A DNA stretch of 33,567 nt from assembly GCA_964345925.1 (NCBI GenBank), contig CAYFSP010000015.1, positions 1 to 33,567 on the forward strand, given 5' to 3'. This document shows positions 8,852 through 17,209 of the stretch, in pieces. This DNA comes from Miniphocaeibacter sp964345925. Lineage in GTDB: Bacteria > Bacillota > Clostridia > Tissierellales > Peptoniphilaceae. The translations under genes and the position numbers were made by a program. Each line of letters begins with the position of its first letter. The first letter of the stretch is position 1. The notes under the pieces are model-generated. The model worked only from the letters and a program-made list of their open reading frames with translations, was not told the DNA's origin and made no database searches.

Positions 8852-9076
8852 AAAAAAATCTCTCTTCTCTATGCATAAGCATAGGGACGAAAGATTATTC
8901 CGCGGTACCACCCTTTTTGTGTTTTTCACCACTTTTATAAAAATAACGACTTTAACCGTTTTCCCCTACATATTCAGGGAAACTGCATTTAGAGTGATTT
9001 AAATAATCTTTGACTGTTAACTTTCACCGATTGTTAACTCTCTAAAAGCCTCTAAATTATTTCTATCTCTATCACT
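8852..9076 (-). promoter_or_regulatory. T-box riboswitch leader of the ilv operon
   Basis: The minus strand carries the T-box core AGGGTGGTACCGCGG (8900-8914). Upstream is a stem I whose base pairs AGTGAT (9071-9076) with ATCACT (8993-8998) and which contains the AGAGAG and GGTGAAAG motifs. Downstream, CGTCCCT completes the antiterminator. The competing terminator pairs AATCTTTC (8889-8896) with GAGAGATT (8855-8862 region), encloses CTATGC/GCATAG and ends in seven T residues (about 8852). Uncharged tRNA should favour antitermination and ilv expression. The specifier codon is not resolved; ATT (isoleucine) at 9005-9007 is a tentative candidate. This leader explains most of the 440-base gap between genes. 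Confidence 0.93.
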
Positions 9077-9103
9077 GCATTTGATATTGTTAATATTTTT
9101 AAT

Positions 9104-9132
9104 ATGTTATCATTTTTAAAAATTAAAGTCAA
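9104..9132 (-). promoter_or_regulatory. Promoter of the ilv operon
   Basis: A -35 TTGACT (9127-9132) and a -10 TAACAT (9104-9109), 17 bp apart, lie directly upstream of T-box stem I. A TG one base before the -10 makes it an extended -10. The stretch 9133-9273 is AT-rich and shows nothing else recognisable, including no clear terminator for the GNAT gene. Confidence 0.6.
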
Positions 9133-9273
9133 CCAATACTTAAATATTTTTTTCTATAAATATACATATATAAATATCTTTTATTGGATGTCTATTTAAT
9201 ATTCTTATTTAATTATGTATATTTATACCTATAATTAAAATTAATTATATTGTCTTTTTCATTTTATTTAGAA

Positions 9274-9711
9274 TTAAATTTTTTTAATCATTGGAATATG
9301 AGGAATTGAAACAAATTCAGGCATAAAGAAATCACCAGCCAAAGCATAATCCAATTTTTCATAAAAATTCACTGCATTATCTCTTGATTCTAAAAATATT
9401 TCCCTATATCCATTTTTTTTTCCATATTCTTCACTTTCTAATACCAACTCTCTACCTATTCCAAGTCCTCTACTTTCTTCATATACCGCTAAATATTTTA
9501 TTTGAATTTTACTACTGTTTATAGGGTGAAGAACAATAACTCCTTCTAGATTATTTTCAATAAATCCACCAATTAAAATATCATGTCCATCCTCTAGAGT
9601 TAAATCATCTTCATCTATACTTCTATTCCAAGGAATTCTTAAAACCACATCCCTTAATTTTAAAGATTCATAATATTGAGTTGTCCCAAAATCTATATAT
9701 TTTATTTCCAT
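9274..9711 (-). CDS. GNAT family N-acetyltransferase
   Basis: A 145-residue single-domain protein of the GNAT acetyl-CoA-dependent acyltransferase fold. The acetyl-CoA pyrophosphate-binding signature RGLGIGREL follows the beta-strand KIQIKYLAVYEE, and a C-terminal NAVNFYEKLDYA helix-strand is typical. The substrate cannot be told from the sequence. It starts 7 bp after the end of radA, with AGGA before the ATG, so it is probably the last gene of the radA transcript. Confidence 0.85.
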   Translation of the reverse strand: MEIKYIDFGTTQYYESLKLRDVVLRIPWNRSIDEDDLTLEDGHDILIGGFIENNLEGVIVLHPINSSKIQIKYLAVYEESRGLGIGRELVLESEEYGKKNGYREIFLESRDNAVNFYEKLDYALAGDFFMPEFVSIPHIPMIKKI

Positions 9712-9717
9712 ATAATC

Positions 9718-11073
9718 CTACCTAAACACATTATTTATTACTTCATTTAAATTACTGCACTGAACTACTTCTATTCCATCTATAGGTTTAATATTCCCCT
9801 TATATGTGTATACCTTTCTATATCCAAGTCTTGCTAACTCCTCAATTCTATTGTCTATTTGAGGAACTCTCTTCAATTCTCCAGTAAGTCCTACTTCTGC
9901 TATGAACACCGTCTTATTGTCGATTCCCTTGTTGTATGCTGCAGATACTATGCTCATAATTATTGATAAGTTAACGGATTGTTCTGAAAGTCTTATGCCA
10001 CCTGTTGTCTTTATAATTACATTTTTATCATATAAATTGATTCCACCTCTTTGTTCCAAAATGGAAATCAATGTATTAAGTTGATCCTTTCTTAAACTAT
10101 CCCCTATTCTAGTTGGATACGGTAAGAAAGATTTTGAAACAAGTGATTCTATTTCGACAACCATCATTCTTGAACCCTCTTTAATCATGGATAATGAAGA
10201 ACCAGGTACTAATGACTCCCTCTCCGTTACAAAATGCTTTGATATATCTTTTATTTCTTTCATTCCATTTTCTGCCATATTAAAAAGTCCAATTTCACCA
10301 GTTCTACCAAATCTATTTTTAGTAGCCATCAACACCCTTAAAGGTTCGTCCACTTCTCCCTCTAAGTATATAACCGTATCCACTAAATGTTCTAATGTTC
10401 TAAGACCAGCCATTTCATCTGCTTTTGTCATATGTCCTATCATGAATACAGCTTTTGGATTATCTTTATTTTTTGCAATATCCACCAATATATTTGCACA
10501 TTCCACCGTTTGTACAGGAGAGCCGGCTCTTGAGGTGTATTCGCTTAAAGTAAATGTTTGAATACTGTCTAAAAATATAATATCTGGATTAATACTCCTT
10601 ATGTTCTCCAAAGCATTGTCCATTGAAGTTGTGGATACAATCCAAATATTTGATGGTATTTCGTCCATTGTTCTCAATGCTCTAGACTTTATTTGTGATT
10701 CTGATTCCTCACCTGAAATATACAGTACCTTTATATTTTTAGAGGCTAAATCATAAGCCATTTCTAGAAATAATGTGGATTTACCAGCCCCAGGTCTAGC
10801 CGTTAGTATAGTTACTGAATCCCTAACTATACCTCCACCTAGAACTCTATTCAATTCCTCCATAGAAGTTAAAATTCTTTTACTGCTATCTATGACTACA
10901 TCTTTTAATTTCGTAGCTGTTTTTACTTTTTCATTTTTCTTTCCAGTCGTTTTATTTTCAACTATTTCTACTTCTTTTAAAGAGCCCCAAGATTCACAAT
11001 TAGGACATTTTCCTGTCCATGAAATTGTTTCATAATCACATTCCTTACATCTAAATATCTTTTTACTTTTCAT
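9718..11073 (-). CDS. radA: DNA repair protein RadA
   Basis: A 451-residue RecA-like ATPase that helps branch migration and processing of recombination intermediates. The N-terminal zinc finger has C9, C12, C23 and C26. Walker A is ARPGAGKST (92-100). The RadA-specific KNRFG motif occurs near residue 250. The C-terminal third is the Lon-protease-like domain. Length is normal. It follows the gtrA gene by 7 bp and precedes the GNAT gene. Its usual partner gene disA is not in the window. Confidence 0.97.
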   Translation of the reverse strand: MKSKKIFRCKECDYETISWTGKCPNCESWGSLKEVEIVENKTTGKKNEKVKTATKLKDVVIDSSKRILTSMEELNRVLGGGIVRDSVTILTARPGAGKSTLFLEMAYDLASKNIKVLYISGEESESQIKSRALRTMDEIPSNIWIVSTTSMDNALENIRSINPDIIFLDSIQTFTLSEYTSRAGSPVQTVECANILVDIAKNKDNPKAVFMIGHMTKADEMAGLRTLEHLVDTVIYLEGEVDEPLRVLMATKNRFGRTGEIGLFNMAENGMKEIKDISKHFVTERESLVPGSSLSMIKEGSRMMVVEIESLVSKSFLPYPTRIGDSLRKDQLNTLISILEQRGGINLYDKNVIIKTTGGIRLSEQSVNLSIIMSIVSAAYNKGIDNKTVFIAEVGLTGELKRVPQIDNRIEELARLGYRKVYTYKGNIKPIDGIEVVQCSNLNEVINNVFR

Positions 11074-11080
11074 ATATCCT

Positions 11081-11539
11081 CTATTTCCTACTCTTTCCTA
11101 TGTCCTTAGCCTTTTTAAATACAAAGTATTTACTAATAAAATAATTTAGTATCACCACAAAAGTACCTATTAAAAATTTTCCATCAAGACCTTTTGTCTT
11201 AAAAAATATACGGTCTATTCCTATATTTACGACTAATGGTAATGATGCTATTTCTAAAACACCTGTACCTACTCTGCTAGCAAAAAACACTACAAATTCT
11301 TTCTTTAGTATTTTTCCCTTAAAGCTTTTACTTTCAAATACAAATATTTTATTTGTAAAAAAAGCAAATATTACAGCTGAAAACCAAGCTAGTATATTTG
11401 CAATATTATAATTTACCTTTAAATATTTCTCCAATATGGTGTAGACCAATAAGTTTACAACAGTTGTAAGTATTCCAATTACTAAATACCTAATTATACC
11501 CTTATATTTTTTAAAAAAATTAATCATATTTTCTACCAT
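11081..11539 (-). CDS. GtrA family membrane protein
   Basis: A 152-residue integral membrane protein with about four hydrophobic segments and the GtrA-like opening IRYLVIGILTTVVNLLVY. GtrA-family proteins are thought to help flip or present polyprenyl-linked sugars for cell-surface polymers. Its start overlaps the end of the upstream glycosyltransferase gene by 20 bp, the usual GtrB-GtrA pairing, which supports the call. Confidence 0.88.
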   Translation of the reverse strand: MVENMINFFKKYKGIIRYLVIGILTTVVNLLVYTILEKYLKVNYNIANILAWFSAVIFAFFTNKIFVFESKSFKGKILKKEFVVFFASRVGTGVLEIASLPLVVNIGIDRIFFKTKGLDGKFLIGTFVVILNYFISKYFVFKKAKDIGKSRK

Positions 11540-12464
11540 TTATAATATTTGTTGATTTTTCCACTATATACCTATTTCTGTTTTTTACCTCATCATATAT
11601 TGCCGAAATATATGCTCCAATTATTCCTAGGCTCATCATAGTAATTGAACCTGTAATAAGTTGAAGAAGAATTATTGTAGTAAATCCACCTAAAGCCTGT
11701 CCAAGTATGTACTTACACAGTGACTGTATTCCTAAGACTATTGCAAATATAAAAAATATTACTCCTAAAAATGTTACAATTTGTAAAGGTGCTGTTGTAA
11801 ATGAAATAATATTTTTAATTGCATACTTTATCAACCCTAAAGTCGACCATTTACTTTTTCCTTCAACTCTATCCTGTACATAAAAACCTACAGTTATGGT
11901 TTTAAACCCAACCCAAGAGGACATTGCCCTAAAGAACATATTTTTTTCTGGAAGCTCTATAATTGCATTTACTGCTTTTCTATCCAATAGTTTAAAGTCT
12001 GAAGTTTTCTCCATATCAACTTTTGTTGCAACGGTCATCAACCTGTAAAATAATTTAGAGAAAAATTTATATACTCTATTCTCTTTACCTCTGTCCAGTT
12101 TTATTCCTTCAACAACCTCATATCCCTTTTCCCAATATTCATACATTTCCAATATTGTCTCTGGCGGATGTTGTAAATCGCAGTCCATTACAATACAACA
12201 ATCGCCTTTAGAAAATTCCAATCCTGCAAAAATTGCAGATTCCTTGCCAAAGTTTCGAGAAAATTTTATCCCTTTAACATTATTTTTTAAATTGGATATT
12301 TCTTCAATGGACTTCCAAGTACCATCTTTAGAACCATCATCTACAAAAATAATCTCATAATCCACCTTTATAGATGAAAATACTCTATGAACTTCTTCCA
12401 CTATTAAATTTATATTTTTTTCTTCGTTATATGCAGGTATAACAATAGAAATATATCTATTCAT
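11520..12464 (-). CDS. Family 2 glycosyltransferase, GtrB/DPM1-like
   Basis: A 314-residue membrane glycosyltransferase. The GT-A catalytic domain begins at ISIVIPAYNEEKN, with DDGSKDGT and the metal/nucleotide-binding VMDCDLQHPPE. Two hydrophobic segments at the C-terminus anchor it. Such enzymes transfer a sugar from a nucleotide donor to undecaprenyl phosphate, and the overlapping gtrA gene would act with it in modifying wall polymers. The ATG at 12464 is chosen because GGAGG lies five bases upstream; the ATG at 12512 has no site and adds 16 residues before the conserved start. The sugar is unknown. Confidence 0.88.
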   Translation of the reverse strand: MNRYISIVIPAYNEEKNINLIVEEVHRVFSSIKVDYEIIFVDDGSKDGTWKSIEEISNLKNNVKGIKFSRNFGKESAIFAGLEFSKGDCCIVMDCDLQHPPETILEMYEYWEKGYEVVEGIKLDRGKENRVYKFFSKLFYRLMTVATKVDMEKTSDFKLLDRKAVNAIIELPEKNMFFRAMSSWVGFKTITVGFYVQDRVEGKSKWSTLGLIKYAIKNIISFTTAPLQIVTFLGVIFFIFAIVLGIQSLCKYILGQALGGFTTIILLQLITGSITMMSLGIIGAYISAIYDEVKNRNRYIVEKSTNIINGRKYD

Positions 12465-12534
12465 ACCATCCTCCAAGTTTTTACTTAAATTATATATATT
12501 ATTATAGTACAAAGATTAATATTTTATAAATAAA

Positions 12535-12568
12535 AAATAAAGGCTTTAGAAATCTAAAGCCTTTATTT
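12535..12568 (-). terminator. Terminator of the ctsR-clpC operon
   Basis: A 14-bp perfect repeat, AAATAAAGGCTTTA (12535-12548) and TAAAGCCTTTATTT (12555-12568), lies just after the clpC stop codon. On the minus strand it is followed by TTTATTTATAAAATA. It separates clpC from the glycosyltransferase gene. Confidence 0.8.
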
Positions 12569-12572
12569 ATCA

Positions 12573-15014
12573 CTATTTAGTTGTTAGTACTTCTTCTTTC
12601 TGCTTTTCAAAAGTTACTTCTTCTCCTGATCTTGAAATCAAAATACTATCTTCTCTTTTTACTTTTCCACTTAAAATCGACTCTGCCAGTTGGTCTTCGA
12701 TCTTTGTCCTAATTACCCTTTCTAAAGGTCTAGCTCCATAAACTTTATCAAAACCTTCCTTACTTACTAAATTCACCAACTTAGTATCATAGGAAACTTT
12801 TATTTCAAGTTTAGCAAGTCTTTCGACCATTTCATCTAGCATAATCTTAGCTACTTTCTTAATGTCCTTCTCTGTTAAATTGCTAAATACAACAATATCA
12901 TCAACTCTGTTTAAAAACTCAGGTCTAAAAGTTCTCTTTAATTCCTCTGTAATTATCTCTTTGTTTTTTTCATATTCTTCTTGTTCAACATCCTCTACAG
13001 TTGCAAATCCCATTGTATTCTTTCTATCCAAACTACTTGCACCAACATTCGATGTCATTATTAGTATGGTGTTTTTAAAGTTCACAACCTTACCCTTTGA
13101 ATCAGTAAGCCTACCATCATCAAGCACCTGTAATAAAGCATTAAACACATCTGGATGAGCTTTTTCTATTTCATCAAATAACACTACTGAATATGGTTTT
13201 CTTCTAACAGCTTCAGTTAATTGACCGCCTTCATCATAACCAACATATCCTGGTGGAGAACCTATTAATCTTGAAACTGAATGTTTCTCCATATACTCGG
13301 ACATATCAATTCTTATCATAGCCTCTTCTTCACCAAATAATGCTTTTGCTAAAGACTTTGCTAAGTAGGTTTTACCTACTCCTGTAGGACCTACAAATAT
13401 AAATGAACCAATTGGCTTATTCGGATCCTTAAGGCCTACTCTAGCCCTTTTTATTGCATGGGATACAGAATCTATTGCTTGGTCTTGTCCTATTACAACT
13501 TTCTTTAGGCTTTTATCTAAATTCAAGTATTTTTGACTCTCTTCTTTTGTCATTGAAGTCACTGGTACATTTGACCAGTCTGAAACGATATTTGCTATTT
13601 CTTCAAAACCAACTACCATTTCATGAGTTCTCTTCTTCATCTTCCAAGACTCTTGTGTGTTTTTTAACTCTTCTTTTATCCCTTTAATTCTATCTCTAAT
13701 CTCCGCAGCTTTTTCAAAGTCCTGCATTGCAATAGCCTGTTCTTTATTAGTCTGTAACTTTTCAAGTTTTGTCTCAAGCTCCTTTAAATCTGGCGGTGCA
13801 ACAAAGAATTTTATCCTTATTTTAGATGCAGCTTCATCTATTAAATCAATTGCTTTGTCCGGTAAAAATCTATCAGTTAAATATCTATTTGAAAGTTCTA
13901 CTGCCGCCACTATAGCTTCATCATTTATAACAACCTTATGATGTGCTTCGTACTTATCTCTAAGTCCCTTTAAAATTTTTATAGTATCCTCTACAGATGG
14001 TTCCTCTACAACTATTGGCTGTAGACGTCTTTCTAAAGCAGCATCCTTTTCAATATGTTTTCTATACTCATCTATAGTAGTTGCTCCTATTATTTGTAAT
14101 TCCCCTCTAGCCAATATAGGTTTTAGTATATTTGCAGCATCCATTGCACCTTCTGCTCCACCAGCTCCTATTATAGTATGGAATTCATCTATAAATAAAA
14201 CCACATTTTTCTTTTGGATCAATTCATCAATAACGGTTTTTATTCTCTCCTCAAAGTCTCCTCTATACTTAGTACCAGCTATCATCCCAGCTAAGTCAAG
14301 ACTAACTATTACTTTATCCTTTATTATCTCAGGTACATTGCCTTCAACAATTCTTTGAGCAAGTCCTTCAGCTATTGCAGTTTTACCTACACCAGGCTCT
14401 CCTATTAATATAGGGTTGTTCTTAGTTCTTCTAAGTAAAACCTGAATAATTCTTTCAATTTCCTTTTCTCTACCAATTACTGGATCAACCTTACCAAGTC
14501 TTGCAAGTTCGTTTAAATCTTTAGCAAATTTATTTATTGCTGAATCATCTTTATTAGCACTGTTTTGTTGATTTTGATTTTGTCTAGTAGAAGCGAAATA
14601 TTCCTTTAATTCATTTTTAACCTTTTCTTTATTTACACCTGTTATATTTAACATATAGCTTGAAAATGAATCGTCATCTTCTAATAATCCCATTAAAATA
14701 TGTTCTGTGCCAATGAAATTATTTCCTAAGCTTCTTGCAATCTCTCTACTCTGTTCCATTAATCTCTTAACTCTAGGAGTTAAGTTCTCAGGAATTCTAT
14801 TAGAACTTCCATAACCTATACTGTTTACTACAACTTCTTTTAAGTTTCCATAGTCTGCGCCAGAATTTACAAGTATTTCAGTATCTCTACTATTTAATTT
14901 CATAAATGCCAACAATATATGTTCTGTACCTATATAATCATGCTTCATACCATAGCTTTCATTAGATGAAAGCTTTAGTAGCGTATCCACATTTCCCATG
15001 TTTTTATCACTCAT
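12573..15014 (-). CDS. clpC: Clp protease ATPase subunit ClpC
   Basis: An 813-residue Hsp100 AAA+ unfoldase that feeds substrates to ClpP and acts on proteins marked by McsB. The N-terminal Clp_N double repeat spans about residues 1-150. AAA module 1 has Walker A GEPGVGKTA. The middle domain contains a UVR-like stretch (MQDFEKAAEIRDRIKGI), characteristic of ClpC and matching the UVR motif in McsA. AAA module 2 has GPTGVGKTY and DEIEKAHPDV. Its start overlaps the end of mcsB by 8 bp. Regulation is through the CtsR box upstream of ctsR. Confidence 0.96.
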   Translation of the reverse strand: MSDKNMGNVDTLLKLSSNESYGMKHDYIGTEHILLAFMKLNSRDTEILVNSGADYGNLKEVVVNSIGYGSSNRIPENLTPRVKRLMEQSREIARSLGNNFIGTEHILMGLLEDDDSFSSYMLNITGVNKEKVKNELKEYFASTRQNQNQQNSANKDDSAINKFAKDLNELARLGKVDPVIGREKEIERIIQVLLRRTKNNPILIGEPGVGKTAIAEGLAQRIVEGNVPEIIKDKVIVSLDLAGMIAGTKYRGDFEERIKTVIDELIQKKNVVLFIDEFHTIIGAGGAEGAMDAANILKPILARGELQIIGATTIDEYRKHIEKDAALERRLQPIVVEEPSVEDTIKILKGLRDKYEAHHKVVINDEAIVAAVELSNRYLTDRFLPDKAIDLIDEAASKIRIKFFVAPPDLKELETKLEKLQTNKEQAIAMQDFEKAAEIRDRIKGIKEELKNTQESWKMKKRTHEMVVGFEEIANIVSDWSNVPVTSMTKEESQKYLNLDKSLKKVVIGQDQAIDSVSHAIKRARVGLKDPNKPIGSFIFVGPTGVGKTYLAKSLAKALFGEEEAMIRIDMSEYMEKHSVSRLIGSPPGYVGYDEGGQLTEAVRRKPYSVVLFDEIEKAHPDVFNALLQVLDDGRLTDSKGKVVNFKNTILIMTSNVGASSLDRKNTMGFATVEDVEQEEYEKNKEIITEELKRTFRPEFLNRVDDIVVFSNLTEKDIKKVAKIMLDEMVERLAKLEIKVSYDTKLVNLVSKEGFDKVYGARPLERVIRTKIEDQLAESILSGKVKREDSILISRSGEEVTFEKQKEEVLTTK

Positions 15015-16053
15015 TTTTTATTTCCTCCTTCTCAAAATAATCCCTTATAAATTTAGCTCTTAAAGTATTATCATTTTCATTGGAATTTAAAAATTTCCCA
15101 TACCTTATCATATTGTTTTTTTGTATTGATAACATTAAATCCGTAATTTGATTAAAACTTAATCCCTTGTAAAGATTTAAGCTAATTCCCATTCTTAAAA
15201 ATGACAAATGACTTAAAGCCTCTCTATCAGAGATTATTCTGGAATATTTCAATGTTCCAAAAGCTCTAAATATTTTATCTTCAATAAAATCGGTTTTACT
15301 GCTTAACAACCTAATTCTAGTTTCTCTTTCCTTATCTATTACTTTTAAAACAATATTTTCCAATTTATCGATTACTTCTTCTTCAGAAAATCCTAATGTT
15401 TTCTGATTGGATATTTGATACATATTCCCTAATGCTTCACTTCCCTCACCATATACACCTCTAATTGTAATCCCCAGTTTACCGAGGGAATCCTTAAAGC
15501 CATCTATATAGTTGGAGAATTGTAATGCAGGTAGTACAAGCATTACAGAAGCTCTCATTCCTGTACCCGTATTAGTTGGACATGAAGTTAAATATCCAAA
15601 TTTGCTATTATATGCAAAATCTATTTCCTTTTCCAACTTTCTATCCAATTCATCTGCCATTTCATATGCCTTATACAAATCCAATTCAGGTAAAAGAATT
15701 TGTAACCTCATATGATCTTCTTCATTTATCATTAAATTAATTAAATTGTTTTTATTAATTATATAATGTGAAATATTTCTATTTTTGATTAACTCTGGGC
15801 TTATAATATGTTCTTCCATTAAAACATTACTATCTATTAAATCCAAGTCTTTCATTGAAACCAAAGAAAATTCTTTATTACTATCTATTTTATTAATTGC
15901 CTCGGCAAATACCTTGAAAACACTAGCTGCATCCTCATTGCTAATATAGCTAGGAAATTTAAATTTCTCCAAATTTCTAGCAAGTCTTATTCTAGAACTT
16001 ATAACTACATCATTGTATTCATGATTTTCTTGTAGTTTCAACCATTTAGCCAT
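15007..16053 (-). CDS. mcsB: Protein-arginine kinase McsB
   Basis: A 348-residue phosphagen-kinase-fold enzyme that phosphorylates arginines on CtsR and on misfolded proteins, marking them for ClpCP. VVISSRIRLARNLEKF provides nucleotide-binding arginines. SCPTNTGTGMRASVML holds the conserved catalytic-region cysteine. Length and motifs are normal. Its ATG shares a base with the mcsA stop (TAATG), which points to coupled translation. Confidence 0.96.
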   Translation of the reverse strand: MAKWLKLQENHEYNDVVISSRIRLARNLEKFKFPSYISNEDAASVFKVFAEAINKIDSNKEFSLVSMKDLDLIDSNVLMEEHIISPELIKNRNISHYIINKNNLINLMINEEDHMRLQILLPELDLYKAYEMADELDRKLEKEIDFAYNSKFGYLTSCPTNTGTGMRASVMLVLPALQFSNYIDGFKDSLGKLGITIRGVYGEGSEALGNMYQISNQKTLGFSEEEVIDKLENIVLKVIDKERETRIRLLSSKTDFIEDKIFRAFGTLKYSRIISDREALSHLSFLRMGISLNLYKGLSFNQITDLMLSIQKNNMIRYGKFLNSNENDNTLRAKFIRDYFEKEEIKNE

Positions 16054-16613
16054 TAAAATTCTCCGTTAATCTTTTCTAAATCACTTTTTAAAGCTTTTAT
16101 TTCATCTCTAATTAATGCTGCTTTTTCATAATCTTCACTAATTATTAATTCCTTTAATATCTCTTCTTTTTCTTCTATTTCACCTTCAAGTGTAATAATT
16201 CCCTCATATCTTTCAGGAACTTTCCCCTTGTGCTTCATATCACCTTGAGTCTGTAAAAGAATTTCTGAAACCTCATCTTTAAAGTCCTCATAACATTGAC
16301 TACATCCAAATTTACCTTTTGCTATTATCTCCTCAAGGCTTGTTCCACAATTAGAACATGTTTTTATATCTTTAGAAGAATCTTTTCCATCTTCTGATTT
16401 CTTCTTAACATTATTACCGATTATAGTACCTATTAAATCGCTTAGAATCTCTTGAAAATATTTAAAACTTTCACCTTCTAAATTCATCTTAGGCATAAAT
16501 TCACTAATATTTTTTGCATAACAATCCTTACATAGATGAATTGTTCTCCTATTATCATTATCTATAAAATGTATTTCAAAATTTGCTTCATTATTACATT
16601 TATCACATTTCAT
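16053..16613 (-). CDS. mcsA: McsA, zinc-binding activator of McsB
   Basis: A 186-residue protein with zinc-binding CxxC pairs: C3/C6, C28/C31 and a second set (CSNCG, CSQC) at about residues 86-107. A UVR motif lies at the C-terminus (SEDYEKAALIRDEIKAL). It activates McsB and takes part in CtsR control. Third position in the family operon and 11 bp after ctsR, as in other Firmicutes. Confidence 0.94.
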   Translation of the reverse strand: MKCDKCNNEANFEIHFIDNDNRRTIHLCKDCYAKNISEFMPKMNLEGESFKYFQEILSDLIGTIIGNNVKKKSEDGKDSSKDIKTCSNCGTSLEEIIAKGKFGCSQCYEDFKDEVSEILLQTQGDMKHKGKVPERYEGIITLEGEIEEKEEILKELIISEDYEKAALIRDEIKALKSDLEKINGEF

Positions 16614-16624
16614 AATATTCCTCC

Positions 16625-17086
16625 TTAACGAAGAAAAGCCAGTAACATATTCCTTAAAATATCCGCCCTTACTATATTTCTGTAGTTTATATCCACATTT
16701 GCAAGAGCAACATCCTCTAAAGCATGTAAAATTAATTGACCTTCCCTTTTACTTAAAATTTCATCTTCATATAGACTATTCACTACATTATAGGCCATAT
16801 CCTTCGTTATACTCTCTCCTATAACTTCATTTATAATCATATCTAGTGAAGCTTCAGTGGTAAACTTAAGCTTCGTTATTTTAATATACCCGCTTCCACC
16901 ACGTCTACTCTCTATATAATACCCCTTATATGGAGTAAATCTTGTTGTTAAAACATAATTTATTTGAGATGGAGCACAATTGAATTGACTAGCTAAATCA
17001 TTTCTTCCAATTTCAACGGTTCCATCTTCTGTTTGTTCAAGTAAATTTTTAATAAAATTTTCTATAGAATTACTAAGACCTGCCAT
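16625..17086 (-). CDS. ctsR: Class III stress gene repressor CtsR
   Basis: A 153-residue winged-helix repressor of protein quality-control genes. The DNA-binding region reads GRNDLASQFNCAPSQINYVL. The glycine-rich beta-wing ESRRGGSGYIKI is diagnostic and acts as the heat sensor in studied family members. A perfect CtsR box lies 14 bp upstream of its start codon, so autoregulation is expected. The ribosome site is AGAGGTG. Confidence 0.97.
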   Translation of the reverse strand: MAGLSNSIENFIKNLLEQTEDGTVEIGRNDLASQFNCAPSQINYVLTTRFTPYKGYYIESRRGGSGYIKITKLKFTTEASLDMIINEVIGESITKDMAYNVVNSLYEDEILSKREGQLILHALEDVALANVDINYRNIVRADILRNMLLAFLR

Positions 17087-17099
17087 AAAGCACCTCTAC

Positions 17100-17116
17100 T
17101 TTGACTTTCTTTGACT
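17100..17116 (-). promoter_or_regulatory. CtsR operator
   Basis: The minus strand reads AGTCAAAGAAAGTCAAA, an exact match to the tandem heptad consensus RGTCAAANANRGTCAAA. It lies in the untranslated leader between the promoter and the ctsR start, where bound repressor would block early transcription. Confidence 0.92.
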
Positions 17117-17148
17117 TAATTTTTAAAAAAATATATACCTACGATGAT

Positions 17149-17177
17149 ATTATAACATTATATTTTATTTTTTTCAA
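17149..17177 (-). promoter_or_regulatory. Promoter of the ctsR-mcsA-mcsB-clpC operon
   Basis: A -35 TTGAAA (17172-17177) and a perfect -10 TATAAT (17149-17154) are 17 bp apart. The expected start of transcription is about 30 bp upstream of the CtsR box. It overlaps no gene and follows the terminator of the EF-G paralogue on the opposite side of position 17184. Confidence 0.72.
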
Positions 17178-17183
17178 AATAAA

Positions 17184-17204
17184 GGAGAAGCTAAAAGCTC
17201 CTCC
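17184..17204 (-). terminator. Terminator of the EF-G paralogue gene
   Basis: A 9-bp stem with one mismatch, GGAGAAGCT and AGCTCCTCC around a three-base loop, is followed on the minus strand by TTTATTTT. It lies six bases beyond the stop codon at 17210. Confidence 0.7.
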
Positions 17205-17209
17205 AATAA

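Noticed and set aside
9000..9020. GTC (valine) as T-box specifier in AACAGTCAAAG
   Set aside because: It directly follows the apical stem arm GTTAAC, an unlikely position for the specifier loop. The true specifier is left open.
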